Origin: Paenibacillus sp. BJ-4
GTDB lineage: Bacteria > Bacillota > Bacilli > Paenibacillales > Paenibacillaceae
Length of the DNA stretch: 64,000 bases
Direction: 5' to 3'
Assembly: GCF_020404765.1 (NCBI RefSeq)
Contig: NZ_JAIVEM010000005.1
Span: 1 to 64,000 of the forward strand
Shown: positions 8,878 to 18,240 of the stretch, piece after piece
How the letters are laid out: each line of letters begins with the position of its first letter
Numbering within the stretch: the first letter of the stretch is position 1
Translations under genes and position numbers: made by a program
The notes under the pieces: model-generated
Told to the model about the DNA's origin: nothing
What the model saw: the letters and a program-made list of their open reading frames with translations, nothing else
Database searches by the model: none

Positions 8878-8990
8878 AACGATTTAGACATATACCTGTT
8901 GCTTTTGTTGTTGTATAATCAGCTTTGGTCATGGCAACTTTATCGGAGCAGGTATTTAATTTAAGAAGAAAGTGTTTTCTTTCGGGATAA

Positions 8991-9013
8991 AGTATGCTAA
9001 AATGATATATACT
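8991..9013 (+). promoter_or_regulatory. Inverted repeat and -10 region upstream of the HxlR gene
   Basis: AGTAT at 8991-8995 and ATACT at 9009-9013 flank an extended -10-like TATGCTAAAAT. An operator overlapping its own promoter would fit autoregulation, as known for DUF24/HxlR repressors such as YodB and CatR. The match is short, so this is tentative. Confidence 0.35.
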
Positions 9014-9062
9014 AACAAAAGGAAAGCTTTATCAAACCGAAATGCAAAAGAAGGTGAAAAAT

Positions 9063-9386
9063 TTGGAGGGTCAACCGCAATTTACAAAAATGTGTCCGCG
9101 TTTTGAAACCGCCTTTTCATGTTTGGGAAAGCGCTGGAACGGATTGATTATTCAATCCATGATGAGCGGCCCCAAGCGGTTTAAGGATATTTCCAATCTG
9201 ATTCCCACAATGAGTGATAAAATGTTATCAGAGCGGATGAAAGATCTGGAAAACGAAGGGATTCTTACGCGTCATGTATACCCGGAAACTCCTGTCCGTA
9301 TTGAATATGAGCTTACAACCAAAGGCCGTGCACTTCAGCCAGTAATGGAGCAGATTCAATTTTGGGCCGAGGAATGGATTAGATGA
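9063..9386 (+). CDS. HxlR/DUF24 family regulator, YodB-like
   Basis: A 107-residue winged-helix regulator. The region MCPRFETAFSCLGKRWNG and the later GPKRFKDIS and ETPVRIEYELTTKG segments resemble B. subtilis YodB, a repressor that senses quinones and diamide through Cys6. The equivalent residue here is Cys11 when the TTG at 9063 is taken as start, with a second Cys in FSCLG. I preferred this TTG over ATG 9042 because AAGGTG lies six bases before it while the ATG has no ribosome site. Likely role: redox or electrophile-sensing repressor of itself and perhaps of the dioxygenase at 10130. Confidence 0.85.
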   Translation: MEGQPQFTKMCPRFETAFSCLGKRWNGLIIQSMMSGPKRFKDISNLIPTMSDKMLSERMKDLENEGILTRHVYPETPVRIEYELTTKGRALQPVMEQIQFWAEEWIR

Positions 9387-9416
9387 GTACCAAACTAAAT
9401 AAGCGTTTTTCATAGC

Positions 9417-9454
9417 AAAACAGCCTTTTTCTAGAAAAAGGCTGTTTTTATTTT
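9417..9454. terminator. Bidirectional terminator
   Basis: AAAACAGCC followed by five T residues pairs perfectly with five A residues and GGCTGTTTT around a central CTAG (9417-9448), followed by TATTTT. It separates the HxlR gene from the convergent gene at 9511. Confidence 0.85.
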
Positions 9455-9510
9455 GTGAGTAGGGTTATTTACGCTTCACGGTAATGATCAATATAGATAA
9501 GCAAGTACGC

Positions 9511-9909
9511 TTAATAGCTTTTGGCGTGTCCCGCAATCGAAAATAATCCGGTTGCCGAGCGGCGTGGGATCCGAGTTTGAATATCGAGTGCGGCTGTACG
9601 GAATGTACCTAAACAGGAATAGCACAGTCTTCCCGCATAAATGGGGGATTGGCAGGATTCGCAAGGATAATCAAGCTGGTTGTATGTGGAGGGAAACTTG
9701 CCTGCTCTTACCCAGTCTGTGAGCAAATTCATGGGTGTTCCGGTTGCATCACTAAGTTGGTGGGTGTGTGTAGCAGGGTGCTTCCACAAATAGTTGGAAC
9801 AGCGGTCAAAGAATACATTTTCTTCTTGGATACAAGTATTGCACAGGTTTCTAAGATTTTGACGGAAAACCGAACCGCATTTTGGGCAATTAGAAGTATG
9901 TATCTCCAT
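9511..9909 (-). CDS. YvyF-like zinc-ribbon protein (flagellar operon protein family), orphan
   Basis: A 132-residue protein with a four-Cys N-terminal knuckle (C8, C11, C23, C26), a central helical part with a helix-turn-helix look, and a C-terminal PCESCQSPIYAGRLCYSC motif. This order matches YvyF/TIGR03826, a small protein encoded beside flgM in the B. subtilis late flagellar operon. The last 30 residues extend beyond the usual end. No flagellar genes are nearby, so this is a stand-alone copy. A chemoreceptor with a sigma-D-like promoter lies far away at 59 kb. Function in this family is not well defined; regulatory or structural zinc binding is inferred. Confidence 0.7.
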   Translation of the reverse strand: MEIHTSNCPKCGSVFRQNLRNLCNTCIQEENVFFDRCSNYLWKHPATHTHQLSDATGTPMNLLTDWVRAGKFPSTYNQLDYPCESCQSPIYAGRLCYSCLGTFRTAALDIQTRIPRRSATGLFSIAGHAKSY

Positions 9910-10039
9910 AGAAACCAGTCCTTTGTATCAAAATGTAGTGAAATCTTAAAATTTATTAGTTATATATTACTATGACTTTATACCTATATCAATCTTTATT
10001 TATCAATGGCTGATTTTTAAGTGTATGCAAAACTCTTTA

Positions 10040-10087
10040 TTGACATGACCTTGTTACTTATGTATTATCGCTTACATAAAGTTACTT
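10040..10087 (+). promoter_or_regulatory. Promoter with overlapping inverted repeat before the dioxygenase gene
   Basis: TTGACA (10040-10045), a 17-bp spacer and TATTAT (10063-10068) make a good sigma-A promoter. An imperfect inverted repeat, ACTTATGTA (10056-10064) with TACATAAAGT (10073-10082), covers the -10, and GTTACTTAT occurs twice (10053 and 10081). This is the placement expected for a repressor site; the nearby HxlR regulator is the obvious candidate. Confidence 0.6.
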
Positions 10088-10129
10088 ATTGAAAAAAAAT
10101 AAACCGATGAATGATAAGGGGGCTTTTAA

Positions 10130-10897
10130 ATGATACCAGCTTTATTTTTGGCCCACGGGTCACCGATGCTTGCTATTGAACAGACCGACTATACTGCTTT
10201 TTTAGAGAGATTAGGGAAGAGTATTCGTCCGAAGGCTATTGTTATTTTCACTGCCCATTGGGAGACGCAGGTACTGACAATCAGCTCGATGGATGACGTA
10301 TATGATACAATTTATGACTTTGGCGGGTTCCCGCCGGAACTGTATGCGGTGAAATATTCTGCACATGGTTCGATAGAACTGGCTAATAAGCTGAAAGAAT
10401 TATATGAACAAAAGGGCGTTGACGTACAGACGGACCAAGTAAGAGGACTGGATCATGGGTCCTGGACACTATTGCATCGTATGTATCCTGAGGCAGACAT
10501 CCCGGTCGTTCAGATTTCTGTAAATCCATATCTCTCGCCCAAAGCACAATATGCCATTGGTGAAGTACTCCGCGGGCTCGGAGAACAGGATATTCTGGTC
10601 ATTGGCAGTGGTGTAACTGTTCATAACCTGCGTATCGTCAAATGGGGAGAAACCAAAACAGAGCCTTGGGCCATTGATTTTGATGACTGGATTATAGATA
10701 AGGTGCAAAATGGGGATATAGAAGCTTTGGATCGTTATGAAAGTGAAGCGCCGTATGCCCATCAGGCGGTACCAAGAGCAGAGCATTTTGTGCCTTTGTT
10801 TATTGCAATGGGGGGTGGAAATCCAGCGAACAAGGCTAAGGTCATCCACAGAAGCTATGAGATGGGTAATTTAAGTTACCTGTGCTTTCAGTTCTAA
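10130..10897 (+). CDS. Class III extradiol ring-cleavage dioxygenase (DODA/YgiD type)
   Basis: A 255-residue cytoplasmic metal-dependent dioxygenase of the LigB superfamily. The expected His-rich motifs are present: LAHGSPM at residues 7-13, TAHWE near 40-44, GLDHGSW near 107-113 and VTVHNLR near 165. Homologues include plant and bacterial 4,5-DOPA dioxygenases and E. coli YgiD; the physiological substrate in bacteria is usually unknown, though a catechol is expected. ATG 10130 follows an AAGGGGG site. It has its own promoter with a possible operator and is monocistronic. A link to electrophile or quinone sensing is suggested by the HxlR gene 0.75 kb upstream. Confidence 0.9.
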   Translation: MIPALFLAHGSPMLAIEQTDYTAFLERLGKSIRPKAIVIFTAHWETQVLTISSMDDVYDTIYDFGGFPPELYAVKYSAHGSIELANKLKELYEQKGVDVQTDQVRGLDHGSWTLLHRMYPEADIPVVQISVNPYLSPKAQYAIGEVLRGLGEQDILVIGSGVTVHNLRIVKWGETKTEPWAIDFDDWIIDKVQNGDIEALDRYESEAPYAHQAVPRAEHFVPLFIAMGGGNPANKAKVIHRSYEMGNLSYLCFQF

Positions 10898-10961
10898 AGG
10901 TGGGATGGAGCATGGAGGCACATCGCTAGTTGCTTTTTGGGGAGAATAGGAAATAAAATAA

Positions 10962-10999
10962 GGGAGTGTTTTATAGCCAAAATGGCATAGAACACTCCC
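10962..10999. terminator. Bidirectional terminator between dioxygenase and fnr
   Basis: GGGAGTGTTTTAT (10962-10974) pairs with ATAGAACACTCCC (10987-10999) with an inner GCC/GGC. On the minus strand it is followed by a T-rich tract, so it fits best as the fnr terminator. Confidence 0.7.
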
Positions 11000-11020
11000 G
11001 TTTGCATTAGAAAAGATTAA

Positions 11021-11737
11021 CTAAATCCGGCAAATCTCACGTGGACACAATTCACAATGACATACGCCTTGCAGCATTTCCAAATCCTTGACAACAATCA
11101 TGCCATTATCATACTCAACTGCATTTTTCTTGCGCAGATCGCTTAGCATCCGGTTTACACTTTCCCGGGTGGCACCGATCATATTGGAAAGGTCAGTATG
11201 AGTAATTTTTTTATGAATCAGGATATAATCACCGTGAGGCTCACCATAGGTGTTGCATAATCGAATAAGTGTTGAGCAAAGAGCTCCGGGCTTACCATAC
11301 ATCATCAGGTCGCGGAACTTGGTCTGAGTAATGCGGTGATGCGACCCCATCCATTTCATAAAATCAATGGCAAAATCACAATGCTGGCAAATGAGCAGCT
11401 CCAGGTCTGTATGATCAATTACGCCAATATCGCTGTCTTCCAGTACCTCAGCAGAAAAGGAATGTTTAGTGCCGAAAAATGGATCAGCTTGACCCACAAG
11501 ATCGCCACTTTGGTACATATATAGAATAAGTTCCTTACCCTCATCCGTTGTTTTCGTTACTTTCACGCGTCCGCGTTTGATATAAAACAGCTTATCCGCT
11601 GTATCTCCTTCCCAGAACAGATGCGAACTTTCTGGCATAACTCGATCTTTCATCATCACTTGCAGCCGGTTGAAGCTGGCCTCCGAGAAGCAACAGGTGT
11701 TACCGCGAGCTTCCATTACGTTAGTAGGGTTTCTCAT
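11021..11737 (-). CDS. fnr: Anaerobic regulator Fnr (Crp/Fnr family, Bacillus type)
   Basis: A 238-residue oxygen-sensing activator. Residues 20-140 form the cyclic-nucleotide-type beta roll, followed by a dimerisation helix. The helix-turn-helix reads LSNMIGATRESVNRMLSDL near 183-201. The C-terminal cysteines C228-x2-C231-x4-C236 match the spacing of B. subtilis Fnr, whose [4Fe-4S] cluster is held by Cys227, Cys230, Cys235 and an Asp; Asp143 is a candidate fourth ligand. C226 is an extra Cys. A TATAAT -10 lies at 11797-11802 on this strand, and Fnr boxes lie further upstream, so autoregulation is likely. It is divergent from adhE, its presumed target. Confidence 0.93.
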   Translation of the reverse strand: MRNPTNVMEARGNTCCFSEASFNRLQVMMKDRVMPESSHLFWEGDTADKLFYIKRGRVKVTKTTDEGKELILYMYQSGDLVGQADPFFGTKHSFSAEVLEDSDIGVIDHTDLELLICQHCDFAIDFMKWMGSHHRITQTKFRDLMMYGKPGALCSTLIRLCNTYGEPHGDYILIHKKITHTDLSNMIGATRESVNRMLSDLRKKNAVEYDNGMIVVKDLEMLQGVCHCELCPREICRI

Positions 11738-11863
11738 CGTCCATTTCCCCTTTGTTTCCTATGTTTTTTTATCTGCAACTTGATCAATTCAAATTCATTA
11801 TATACCTGCGCTATGAGTTTTTGGGGCAAGAAGAGGGGGTAAAAGTGGCAGAATTTCAAACTT

Positions 11864-11879
11864 TGTGATTTAATTCACT
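11864..11879. promoter_or_regulatory. Fnr box in the fnr-adhE intergenic region
   Basis: TGTGA-N6-TCACT differs from the perfect palindrome by one base. Its centre (11871.5) is about 81.5 bp upstream of the start site predicted from the fnr TATAAT at 11797-11802, a class I-like position. Confidence 0.7.
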
Positions 11880-11904
11880 TCATCAAATAAAATTTTAAAT
11901 AGAT

Positions 11905-11954
11905 TGTGAAAAAAATCACAAAATATCTTGGAAAGCTGTGTTACGATCAGTGCG
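11905..11954 (+). promoter_or_regulatory. Fnr-dependent class II promoter of adhE
   Basis: A perfect TGTGA-N6-TCACA box at 11905-11920 is centred at 11912.5. TACGAT at 11942-11947 is a -10 that predicts a start at about 11954, placing the box centre at -41.5. No -35 hexamer is needed in this arrangement. Confidence 0.8.
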
Positions 11955-11996
11955 TGAACAAGAGATAGTACACGAGATAACAGGAGGATGAGGGAA

Positions 11997-14609
11997 ATGG
12001 CTGTTAAAAACGAGGTTATCCAAAAAGAGCAAAGCGCAGAGCAGTATATTCAAACACTGATTGACCGGGCGAACCGGGCACAGCAAGCTTTCATGAGTAT
12101 GAATCAGGAACAGATTGATGAAATCGTACAAGCTATGGCACTCGCAGGGATGGATAAACATATGCATCTGGCGAAGCTGGCTGTTGAAGAAACAGGACGC
12201 GGTGTGTATGAGGACAAAATCACCAAAAACATGTTTGCAACAGAATATGTCTATCACAGCATCAAAAATGAAAAAACCGTCGGTGTCATTGAAGATAATG
12301 ATTTTGACAGTTTTCAAAAGATAGCAGAGCCGGTCGGCATTATTATGGGGATCACTCCAGTGACAAACCCGACTTCGACTACCATGTTCAAAGCGTTGAT
12401 TGCCATTAAAACACGTAACCCAATCATTTTCGGTTTCCATCCATCCGCTCAATCGTGTAGTGCGGAAGCGGCCCGCGTCTTGCTTGAAGCAGCCGTTAAA
12501 CACGGGGCTCCGGCTGATTGTATTCAATGGATTGAAGCTCCTTCGATGGATAAGACAAATTCACTTATGAATCACCCGGATGTGGCGCTGATTCTGGCAA
12601 CTGGTGGATCAGGCATGGTTAAGGCGGCATATAGCTGCGGTAAACCTGCTCTGGGTGTAGGTCCTGGTAACGTACCTTGCTTCATTGAAAAGACAGCGGA
12701 CATCAAGCAAGCTGTGAACGATCTGATCCTCTCAAAATCTTTTGATAACGGTATGATCTGTGCTTCCGAGCAAGCGGTTATTATCGAAGAGCCAATCTTC
12801 GAGCAAGTGAAAAAATTGATGATCGCTAACGGTTGCTACTTTGTAAATAAAGAAGAAGCAGCTAAGCTCACTCAAGGAGCTATGAATGTAGAAAAATGTG
12901 CAGTGAACCCGGCTATCGTCGGACAGTCCGCTGTAAAAATTGCTGAAATGAGCGGTATCACTGTACCGGCAGGAACCAAAATTTTGGTTGCTGAGATTGA
13001 AGGGGTAGGAACAAAATTCCCATTGTCTGCGGAAAAATTGAGTCCCGTATTGGCTTGCTATAAAGTTAAAAATGCTGAACAAGGTATTCAACGCGCTGCT
13101 GAAGTCGTGGAATTCGGGGGCATGGGCCACTCGTCCGCTATTCACTCGAACGATGAGGATGTTATCGCTCGCTTCGCAAACCGTTTGCAAACAGGCCGTA
13201 TCATTGTAAATGCACCTTCCACGCATGGTGCGATTGGTGACATCTACAACACCAACCTTCCATCGTTGACGCTCGGTTGCGGTTCGTACGGACGTAACTC
13301 AACTTCGTCGAACGTATCGGCAGTCAATTTGATTAACGTGAAAAGGGTGGCGAAGCGGACGGTGAATATGCAATGGTTCAAAGTACCTTCCAAAGTTTAT
13401 TTTGAAAAAAATTCAACTCAATATCTTGCTAAAATGCCTGATATCACACGTGTAGCCATTGTCACAGACCCTATGATGGTGAAACTCGGCTACGTGGATC
13501 GTGTCATTCATTATTTGCACCAACGCCAAACGCCGGTAGCTATCGAAGTTTTCTCTGAAGTAGAGCCAGATCCATCGACAGTTACGGTAGAACGTGGTAC
13601 TGAAATGATGAGACGTTTCCAACCGGATTGCATTATCGCACTGGGCGGCGGCTCCCCAATGGATGCAGCTAAGGGCATGTGGCTGTTCTATGAATATCCA
13701 GATACAGATTTCAATAACCTGAAACAAAAATTCATGGATATTCGCAAACGGATTTACAAGTACCCACGTCTGGGCCAAAAAGCACAATTTGTAGCTATTC
13801 CTACAACCTCGGGTACAGGTTCGGAAGTTACTTCTTTCGCGGTAATTACAGACAAAAATCTGGGCAATACCAAGTACCCGCTGGCTGACTATGAGCTGAC
13901 TCCTGATGTGGCAATTATTGACCCTGTGTTTGTATATTCGCTGCCTAAAACGGCTGTAGCGGATACAGGTATGGACGTTTTGACACACGCTATTGAGGCT
14001 TATGTGTCCGTGATGGCAAATGACTACACAGACGGTCTGGCAATTAAAGCCATTCAACTGGTGTTCCAGTATCTGGAGCAATCGGCTCTGTCCGGCGATA
14101 AGCTGGCTCGTGAAAAAATGCATAATGCTTCCACGCTCGCAGGGATGGCGTTTGCCAATGCATTCTTGGGTATTAACCATAGTCTTGCGCACAAATGGGG
14201 CGGACAGTACCATACAGCACATGGTCGTACAAATGCCATCTTGATGCCGCACGTCATTCGCTACAATGCGAAAAAACCGACAAAATTCGCTTCGTTCCCT
14301 AAATATTCGCATTTTGTTGCGGATGAGCGTTACGCAGAGATTGCTCGTATACTGGGATTGCCTGCTCGCACCACTGAAGAAGGAGTTAACAGTCTGATCG
14401 AAGCAATCCGCAAGATGAACAAAACACTCGGTATTGAGGAATCGTTCCAACAACTCGGTTTCGATCCGAAGGATTTTGAAGCACGTGTAGACTATTTGGC
14501 AGACCGCGCCTTTGAGGATCAATGTACAACTGCGAATCCAAAATTGCCGCTGGTTAGTGAATTGGCTGACGTATACCGCAATGCCTTCTACGGACGTTTT
14601 GACCAATAA
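11997..14609 (+). CDS. adhE: Bifunctional acetaldehyde-CoA/alcohol dehydrogenase
   Basis: An 870-residue fermentation enzyme that reduces acetyl-CoA to acetaldehyde and then to ethanol with two NADH. The N-terminal CoA-acylating aldehyde dehydrogenase has its catalytic Cys255 in NGMICASEQ. The C-terminal iron alcohol dehydrogenase shows [11 protein letters not shown] at 550-560 and the metal-binding [19 protein letters not shown] near 725-743. AdhE normally forms long cytoplasmic filaments (spirosomes). I chose ATG 11997 over 11988 because AGGAGG is nine bases before it and abuts the other. An Fnr class II promoter drives it, and it sits beside pflBA, which supplies acetyl-CoA. Confidence 0.97.
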   Translation: MAVKNEVIQKEQSAEQYIQTLIDRANRAQQAFMSMNQEQIDEIVQAMALAGMDKHMHLAKLAVEETGRGVYEDKITKNMFATEYVYHSIKNEKTVGVIEDNDFDSFQKIAEPVGIIMGITPVTNPTSTTMFKALIAIKTRNPIIFGFHPSAQSCSAEAARVLLEAAVKHGAPADCIQWIEAPSMDKTNSLMNHPDVALILATGGSGMVKAAYSCGKPALGVGPGNVPCFIEKTADIKQAVNDLILSKSFDNGMICASEQAVIIEEPIFEQVKKLMIANGCYFVNKEEAAKLTQGAMNVEKCAVNPAIVGQSAVKIAEMSGITVPAGTKILVAEIEGVGTKFPLSAEKLSPVLACYKVKNAEQGIQRAAEVVEFGGMGHSSAIHSNDEDVIARFANRLQTGRIIVNAPSTHGAIGDIYNTNLPSLTLGCGSYGRNSTSSNVSAVNLINVKRVAKRTVNMQWFKVPSKVYFEKNSTQYLAKMPDITRVAIVTDPMMVKLGYVDRVIHYLHQRQTPVAIEVFSEVEPDPSTVTVERGTEMMRRFQPDCIIALGGGSPMDAAKGMWLFYEYPDTDFNNLKQKFMDIRKRIYKYPRLGQKAQFVAIPTTSGTGSEVTSFAVITDKNLGNTKYPLADYELTPDVAIIDPVFVYSLPKTAVADTGMDVLTHAIEAYVSVMANDYTDGLAIKAIQLVFQYLEQSALSGDKLAREKMHNASTLAGMAFANAFLGINHSLAHKWGGQYHTAHGRTNAILMPHVIRYNAKKPTKFASFPKYSHFVADERYAEIARILGLPARTTEEGVNSLIEAIRKMNKTLGIEESFQQLGFDPKDFEARVDYLADRAFEDQCTTANPKLPLVSELADVYRNAFYGRFDQ

Positions 14610-14662
14610 TATATAGGTACGAAGAGGCTTGTAACAAAGCATTTTCCCGTTCAATACTAATG

Positions 14663-14697
14663 CAGGCTCTCTATAATAGAGGGCCTGTTGGTTTGGG
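14663..14697 (+). terminator. Likely terminator after adhE
   Basis: CAGGCTCTCTA (14663-14673) pairs with TAGAGGGCCTG (14677-14687) with one G-U pair, followed by a weak TTGGTTT tail. Confidence 0.6.
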
Positions 14698-14750
14698 AAG
14701 GGAGGTGAGCGGCAAGGCTAAAGATATAGGCGTGAAGCTAGGGAAAATAA

Positions 14751-14766
14751 AGTGATAAAAATCACT
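14751..14766 (+). promoter_or_regulatory. Upstream Fnr box of pflB
   Basis: AGTGA-N6-TCACT is a symmetric variant of the Fnr box. Its centre lies 21 bp upstream of the main box, two helical turns away, so two dimers could bind on the same face of the DNA. Confidence 0.6.
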
Positions 14767-14771
14767 AGTAT

Positions 14772-14821
14772 TGTGATTTATATCACATACTACACCCTGT
14801 CATTATTCTACAATAAGGGTG
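14772..14821 (+). promoter_or_regulatory. Fnr-dependent class II promoter of pflBA
   Basis: The perfect box TGTGA-N6-TCACA at 14772-14787 is centred at 14779.5. TACAAT at 14809-14814 predicts a start near 14821, giving -41.5, the same geometry as adhE. Confidence 0.82.
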
Positions 14822-14887
14822 TAAGAAAGGTCCCGACACTGAGCGTAAGGCATCGGTGAAAAGGCCGGGCTCAAGAGATTAATTTAT

Positions 14888-14903
14888 AGTGAAAAAAATC
14901 ACA
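14888..14903 (+). promoter_or_regulatory. Third Fnr-like box, in the pflB leader
   Basis: AGTGA-N6-TCACA lies about 75 bp downstream of the predicted pflB start site and 33 bp before the start codon. It could be a second promoter's activator site or a downstream repression site. Confidence 0.5.
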
Positions 14904-14936
14904 AGTCCGGAAGACCAAACAATTGGAGGGATTTAC

Positions 14937-17198
14937 ATGTCGGTGATTGAGAGAGATTTACAAGAGCAACAATCTGGCTGGAGAGGTTTTAAAAAAGGAA
15001 AATGGACTAAGGAAGTCAACGTCAACGATTTTATTCAAACTAATATTTCACCTTATGTTGGCAATGAAGAATTTCTGGTTGGTCCTACCGCTAATACTAC
15101 TGCACTGTGGGATATCGTATCCGATCTTACTAAAAAAGAGTTGGCAAACGGCGGCGTACTCGATGTAGATGTAAATACGCCATCTACTATTACTTCACAT
15201 AAACCGGGTTATTTGGACCGGGATAAAGAACAAATTGTTGGTGTGCAAACTGATGCACCATTCAAGCGTTCCTTGCAACCTTTCGGTGGAATTCGGATGA
15301 TGATTGATGCATGTAAAGCCTATGGCTTTGAAGTGCCTGAAAGTATTATCGATATCTTTACGCATATCCGTAAAACACACAACCAAGGTGTGTTTGATGC
15401 TTACACAGATGAGATGAGAGCAGCTCGTAAAGCTGGTATTATTACTGGCTTGCCAGATGCATACGGCCGTGGTCGTATTATTGGTGACTACCGTCGTGTA
15501 GCTCTGTATGGAGCAGACTTCTTGATCCAAGATAAAAAGCTTCAATTAAAGAGCCTCGAAGTTGACTCTATGGAAGAGGACGTAATTCGTCTTCGTGAAG
15601 AAATTTCCGAACAAATTCGTGCTTTGAATGAATTGAAACAAATGGCTGCTGAACATGGCTTTGATATTTCAAAACCAGCCAACAATGCGAAAGAAGCTTT
15701 CCAATGGGTATATTTTGGCTATCTAGCAGCGATTAAAGAACAAAACGGTGCAGCAATGTCCCTGGGACGTGTATCCTCATTCCTTGATATTTATACTCAA
15801 CGTGATCTTGAAGAAAACGCGCTGACAGAAGAACAAGCTCAAGAACTGGTCGATCATTTTGTTATGAAACTGCGTATTGTTAAATTCCTGCGCACACCTG
15901 ACTACAATGAACTGTTCAGTGGAGACCCAACATGGGTAACAGAATCTATTGGTGGTATGTCTGTCACTGGAGAAACTCGTGTTACCAAGAACAGCTTCCG
16001 CTTCTTGCACACTTTGTACAACTTGGGACCTGCTCCAGAGCCTAACTTGACTGTGCTGTGGTCAGAACAACTGCCTGAAGGCTTCAAAAAATATTGTGCA
16101 AAAGTTTCTATTGAAACCAGCTCCATTCAATATGAAAATGACGATCTGATGCGTCCAATCTATGGCGATGATTATGGTATTGCTTGTTGTGTATCCGCCA
16201 TGAAAATCGGTAAACAAATGCAATTCTTTGGTGCTCGTGCCAACTTGGCTAAAGCTCTGTTGTATGCAATTAACGGTGGTAAGGATGAAAAATCCGGCGT
16301 TCAAGTAGGGCCTGAATTCCCAGCCATTACAAGTGAAGTACTGGATTATGAAGAAGTGTTAAGCCGCTTCAAACCTATGATGGAATGGCTGGCAAAACTG
16401 TATATGAACACACTGAATGTGATTCACTACATGCATGATAAATACAGCTACGAACGCATTGAAATGGCGCTGCATGACCGTGATATTCTTCGTACCATGG
16501 CTTGTGGTATTGCGGGTCTGTCAGTTGCTACTGACTCCCTGAGCGCTATTAAATTTGCAAAAGTAAAACCAATCCGTAACGAAAAAGGGATTGCCGTTGA
16601 TTTTGAAATCGAAGGCGAATACCCTTGCTACGGTAACAACGATGATCGTGTAGATACCATCGCAGTAGAACTGGTAGAGACCTTCATGGGTATGATTCGC
16701 AAGCACAAAGCTTACCGGAATGCGGTGCCTACTCAATCTGTCCTGACCATTACTTCCAACGTGGTGTACGGTAAGAAAACGGGTACAACACCGGATGGAC
16801 GTAAAGCAGGCGAACCGTTTGCGCCAGGCGCGAACCCAATGCATGGCCGTGACAAAAAAGGTGCTTTGGCATCTCTGAGTTCTGTAGCCAAGCTGCCTTA
16901 TGAACACAGTTTGGACGGTATTTCGAATACTTTCTCCATCGTGCCTAAAGCACTGGGTAAAGAAGAAGAAACACGTAAAACGAACCTCGTTTCGATGATG
17001 GACGGCTACTTCGGAAGCCATGCGCATCATTTGAACGTCAATGTATTTGCTCGTGAGCAACTGCTGGATGCAATGGAACACCCAGAAAATTATCCACAGC
17101 TTACGATTCGTGTATCGGGCTATGCTGTTAACTTCATCAAGCTGACTCGTGAACAACAGTTGGATGTTATTAACCGTACATTCCACGGTACAATGTAA
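14937..17198 (+). CDS. pflB: Pyruvate formate-lyase
   Basis: A 753-residue glycyl-radical enzyme that converts pyruvate and CoA to acetyl-CoA and formate without oxygen. The adjacent catalytic cysteines C417-C418 are in [13 protein letters not shown], and the radical Gly728 is in RVSGYAVNF close to the C-terminus. Length matches E. coli PflB (760). The ATG at 14937 follows TTGGAGGG; a longer frame from 14889 has no ribosome site and overlaps the third Fnr box. It is transcribed with pflA, 65 bp downstream, from an Fnr-controlled promoter, and feeds adhE. The leader 14822-14936 is otherwise without recognisable structure. Confidence 0.98.
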   Translation: MSVIERDLQEQQSGWRGFKKGKWTKEVNVNDFIQTNISPYVGNEEFLVGPTANTTALWDIVSDLTKKELANGGVLDVDVNTPSTITSHKPGYLDRDKEQIVGVQTDAPFKRSLQPFGGIRMMIDACKAYGFEVPESIIDIFTHIRKTHNQGVFDAYTDEMRAARKAGIITGLPDAYGRGRIIGDYRRVALYGADFLIQDKKLQLKSLEVDSMEEDVIRLREEISEQIRALNELKQMAAEHGFDISKPANNAKEAFQWVYFGYLAAIKEQNGAAMSLGRVSSFLDIYTQRDLEENALTEEQAQELVDHFVMKLRIVKFLRTPDYNELFSGDPTWVTESIGGMSVTGETRVTKNSFRFLHTLYNLGPAPEPNLTVLWSEQLPEGFKKYCAKVSIETSSIQYENDDLMRPIYGDDYGIACCVSAMKIGKQMQFFGARANLAKALLYAINGGKDEKSGVQVGPEFPAITSEVLDYEEVLSRFKPMMEWLAKLYMNTLNVIHYMHDKYSYERIEMALHDRDILRTMACGIAGLSVATDSLSAIKFAKVKPIRNEKGIAVDFEIEGEYPCYGNNDDRVDTIAVELVETFMGMIRKHKAYRNAVPTQSVLTITSNVVYGKKTGTTPDGRKAGEPFAPGANPMHGRDKKGALASLSSVAKLPYEHSLDGISNTFSIVPKALGKEEETRKTNLVSMMDGYFGSHAHHLNVNVFAREQLLDAMEHPENYPQLTIRVSGYAVNFIKLTREQQLDVINRTFHGTM

Positions 17199-17263
17199 TT
17201 AGGCTTCACCTATCATATATTACAACGACGCACGCATAGCGGATGCGGGAAGGATGATGCAAC

Positions 17264-18022
17264 ATGTTGAAAGGTCACATACACTCATTGGAAACCTTCG
17301 GGACCGTCGATGGTCCCGGCATCCGCTTCGTGCTTTTTATGCAAGGATGCTTGTTAAAATGTCAGTATTGCCATAACCCGGACACTTGGGCTCTAAATGA
17401 GGGTAATCCGATGACACTGGAGGAGGTATTGGCTGAAATAGAACCGTATTTAGCTTACTACCGGTCTTCAGGGGGCGGGTTGACCGTATCCGGTGGAGAA
17501 CCGACATTGCAAGCTCATTTTGTAGCAGAGCTGTTCAAGGAAGTGAAGCGTCGCTGGAATTTGCACACGACGTTAGACAGTAACGGTTTTAATGACGCAG
17601 GCCGTATCCAAGAACTGCTGAACGTAACAGACTTGGTGCTACTGGATATTAAGCATATTGACAACGACAAACATATTAAGCTAACAGGCAAGTCCAATGA
17701 TCGTATGCTGAGTACAGCGCGCTGGTTGTCTGAGCAAGGGCGCAAAATGTGGATTAGACACGTATTTGTGCCGGGTATTCATGATGACGAGCAAGATCTA
17801 TTGAATTTGGGTCGGTTTATTGGAACATTGAACGGAGTCGAAAAGTTCGAGATTTTGCCTTATCACCAGATGGGTGTATACAAATGGGAAATGCTTGGCA
17901 AAGCGTATCCGCTGGAAGGGGTTCCGTCTCCTACTGAAGAAGAAGTTCAACGTGCTTATCGACTCATTGAAGAGGGCCGTCTGGAGACCGCAGAGAAAAA
18001 TACGGTTTGTCGTCCATCGTAA
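17264..18022 (+). CDS. pflA: Pyruvate formate-lyase activating enzyme
   Basis: A 252-residue radical SAM enzyme that abstracts hydrogen from the PFL glycine to create the glycyl radical. The [4Fe-4S] cluster cysteines are C29, C33 and C36 in CLLKCQYC, and TVSGGEPTLQ near residue 75 is the SAM-binding GGE motif. Length is typical. ATG 17264 has only a weak GGAAGGATGATGC ribosome region. It is the second gene of the pflBA operon and ends at a strong terminator. Confidence 0.96.
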   Translation: MLKGHIHSLETFGTVDGPGIRFVLFMQGCLLKCQYCHNPDTWALNEGNPMTLEEVLAEIEPYLAYYRSSGGGLTVSGGEPTLQAHFVAELFKEVKRRWNLHTTLDSNGFNDAGRIQELLNVTDLVLLDIKHIDNDKHIKLTGKSNDRMLSTARWLSEQGRKMWIRHVFVPGIHDDEQDLLNLGRFIGTLNGVEKFEILPYHQMGVYKWEMLGKAYPLEGVPSPTEEEVQRAYRLIEEGRLETAEKNTVCRPS

Positions 18023-18057
18023 TAAAGATGGCTCAAAAGTTACTTTCTGTTTACGAA

Positions 18058-18096
18058 GCCGCCGCCACATCAGATCAGATGGGCGGCGGTTTTTTG
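18058..18096 (+). terminator. Rho-independent terminator of pflBA
   Basis: CCGCCGCC (18059-18066) pairs with GGCGGCGG (18082-18089), followed by six T residues. Confidence 0.88.
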
Positions 18097-18240
18097 TTGT
18101 TGAATTTTTTGAATTCGTAGGAGGAAGTTCCCTTTTTTTCATGTTCAGCAAAATTCCCAGCAACTTTTTGGTAACTGTCGCGTCTAATAGTATGACTTTT
18201 TACGGGAATGATAATAATTTGGGATAGAAGGAGACAGACA

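Noticed and set aside
13413-14654. 413-codon minus-strand frame across the 3' half of adhE
   Set aside because: Lies wholly opposite a strongly conserved domain; Cys/His/Arg-rich nonsense without family motifs.
17798-18163. 121-codon minus-strand frame over the pflA end and its terminator
   Set aside because: Spans a strong terminator and is antisense to pflA.
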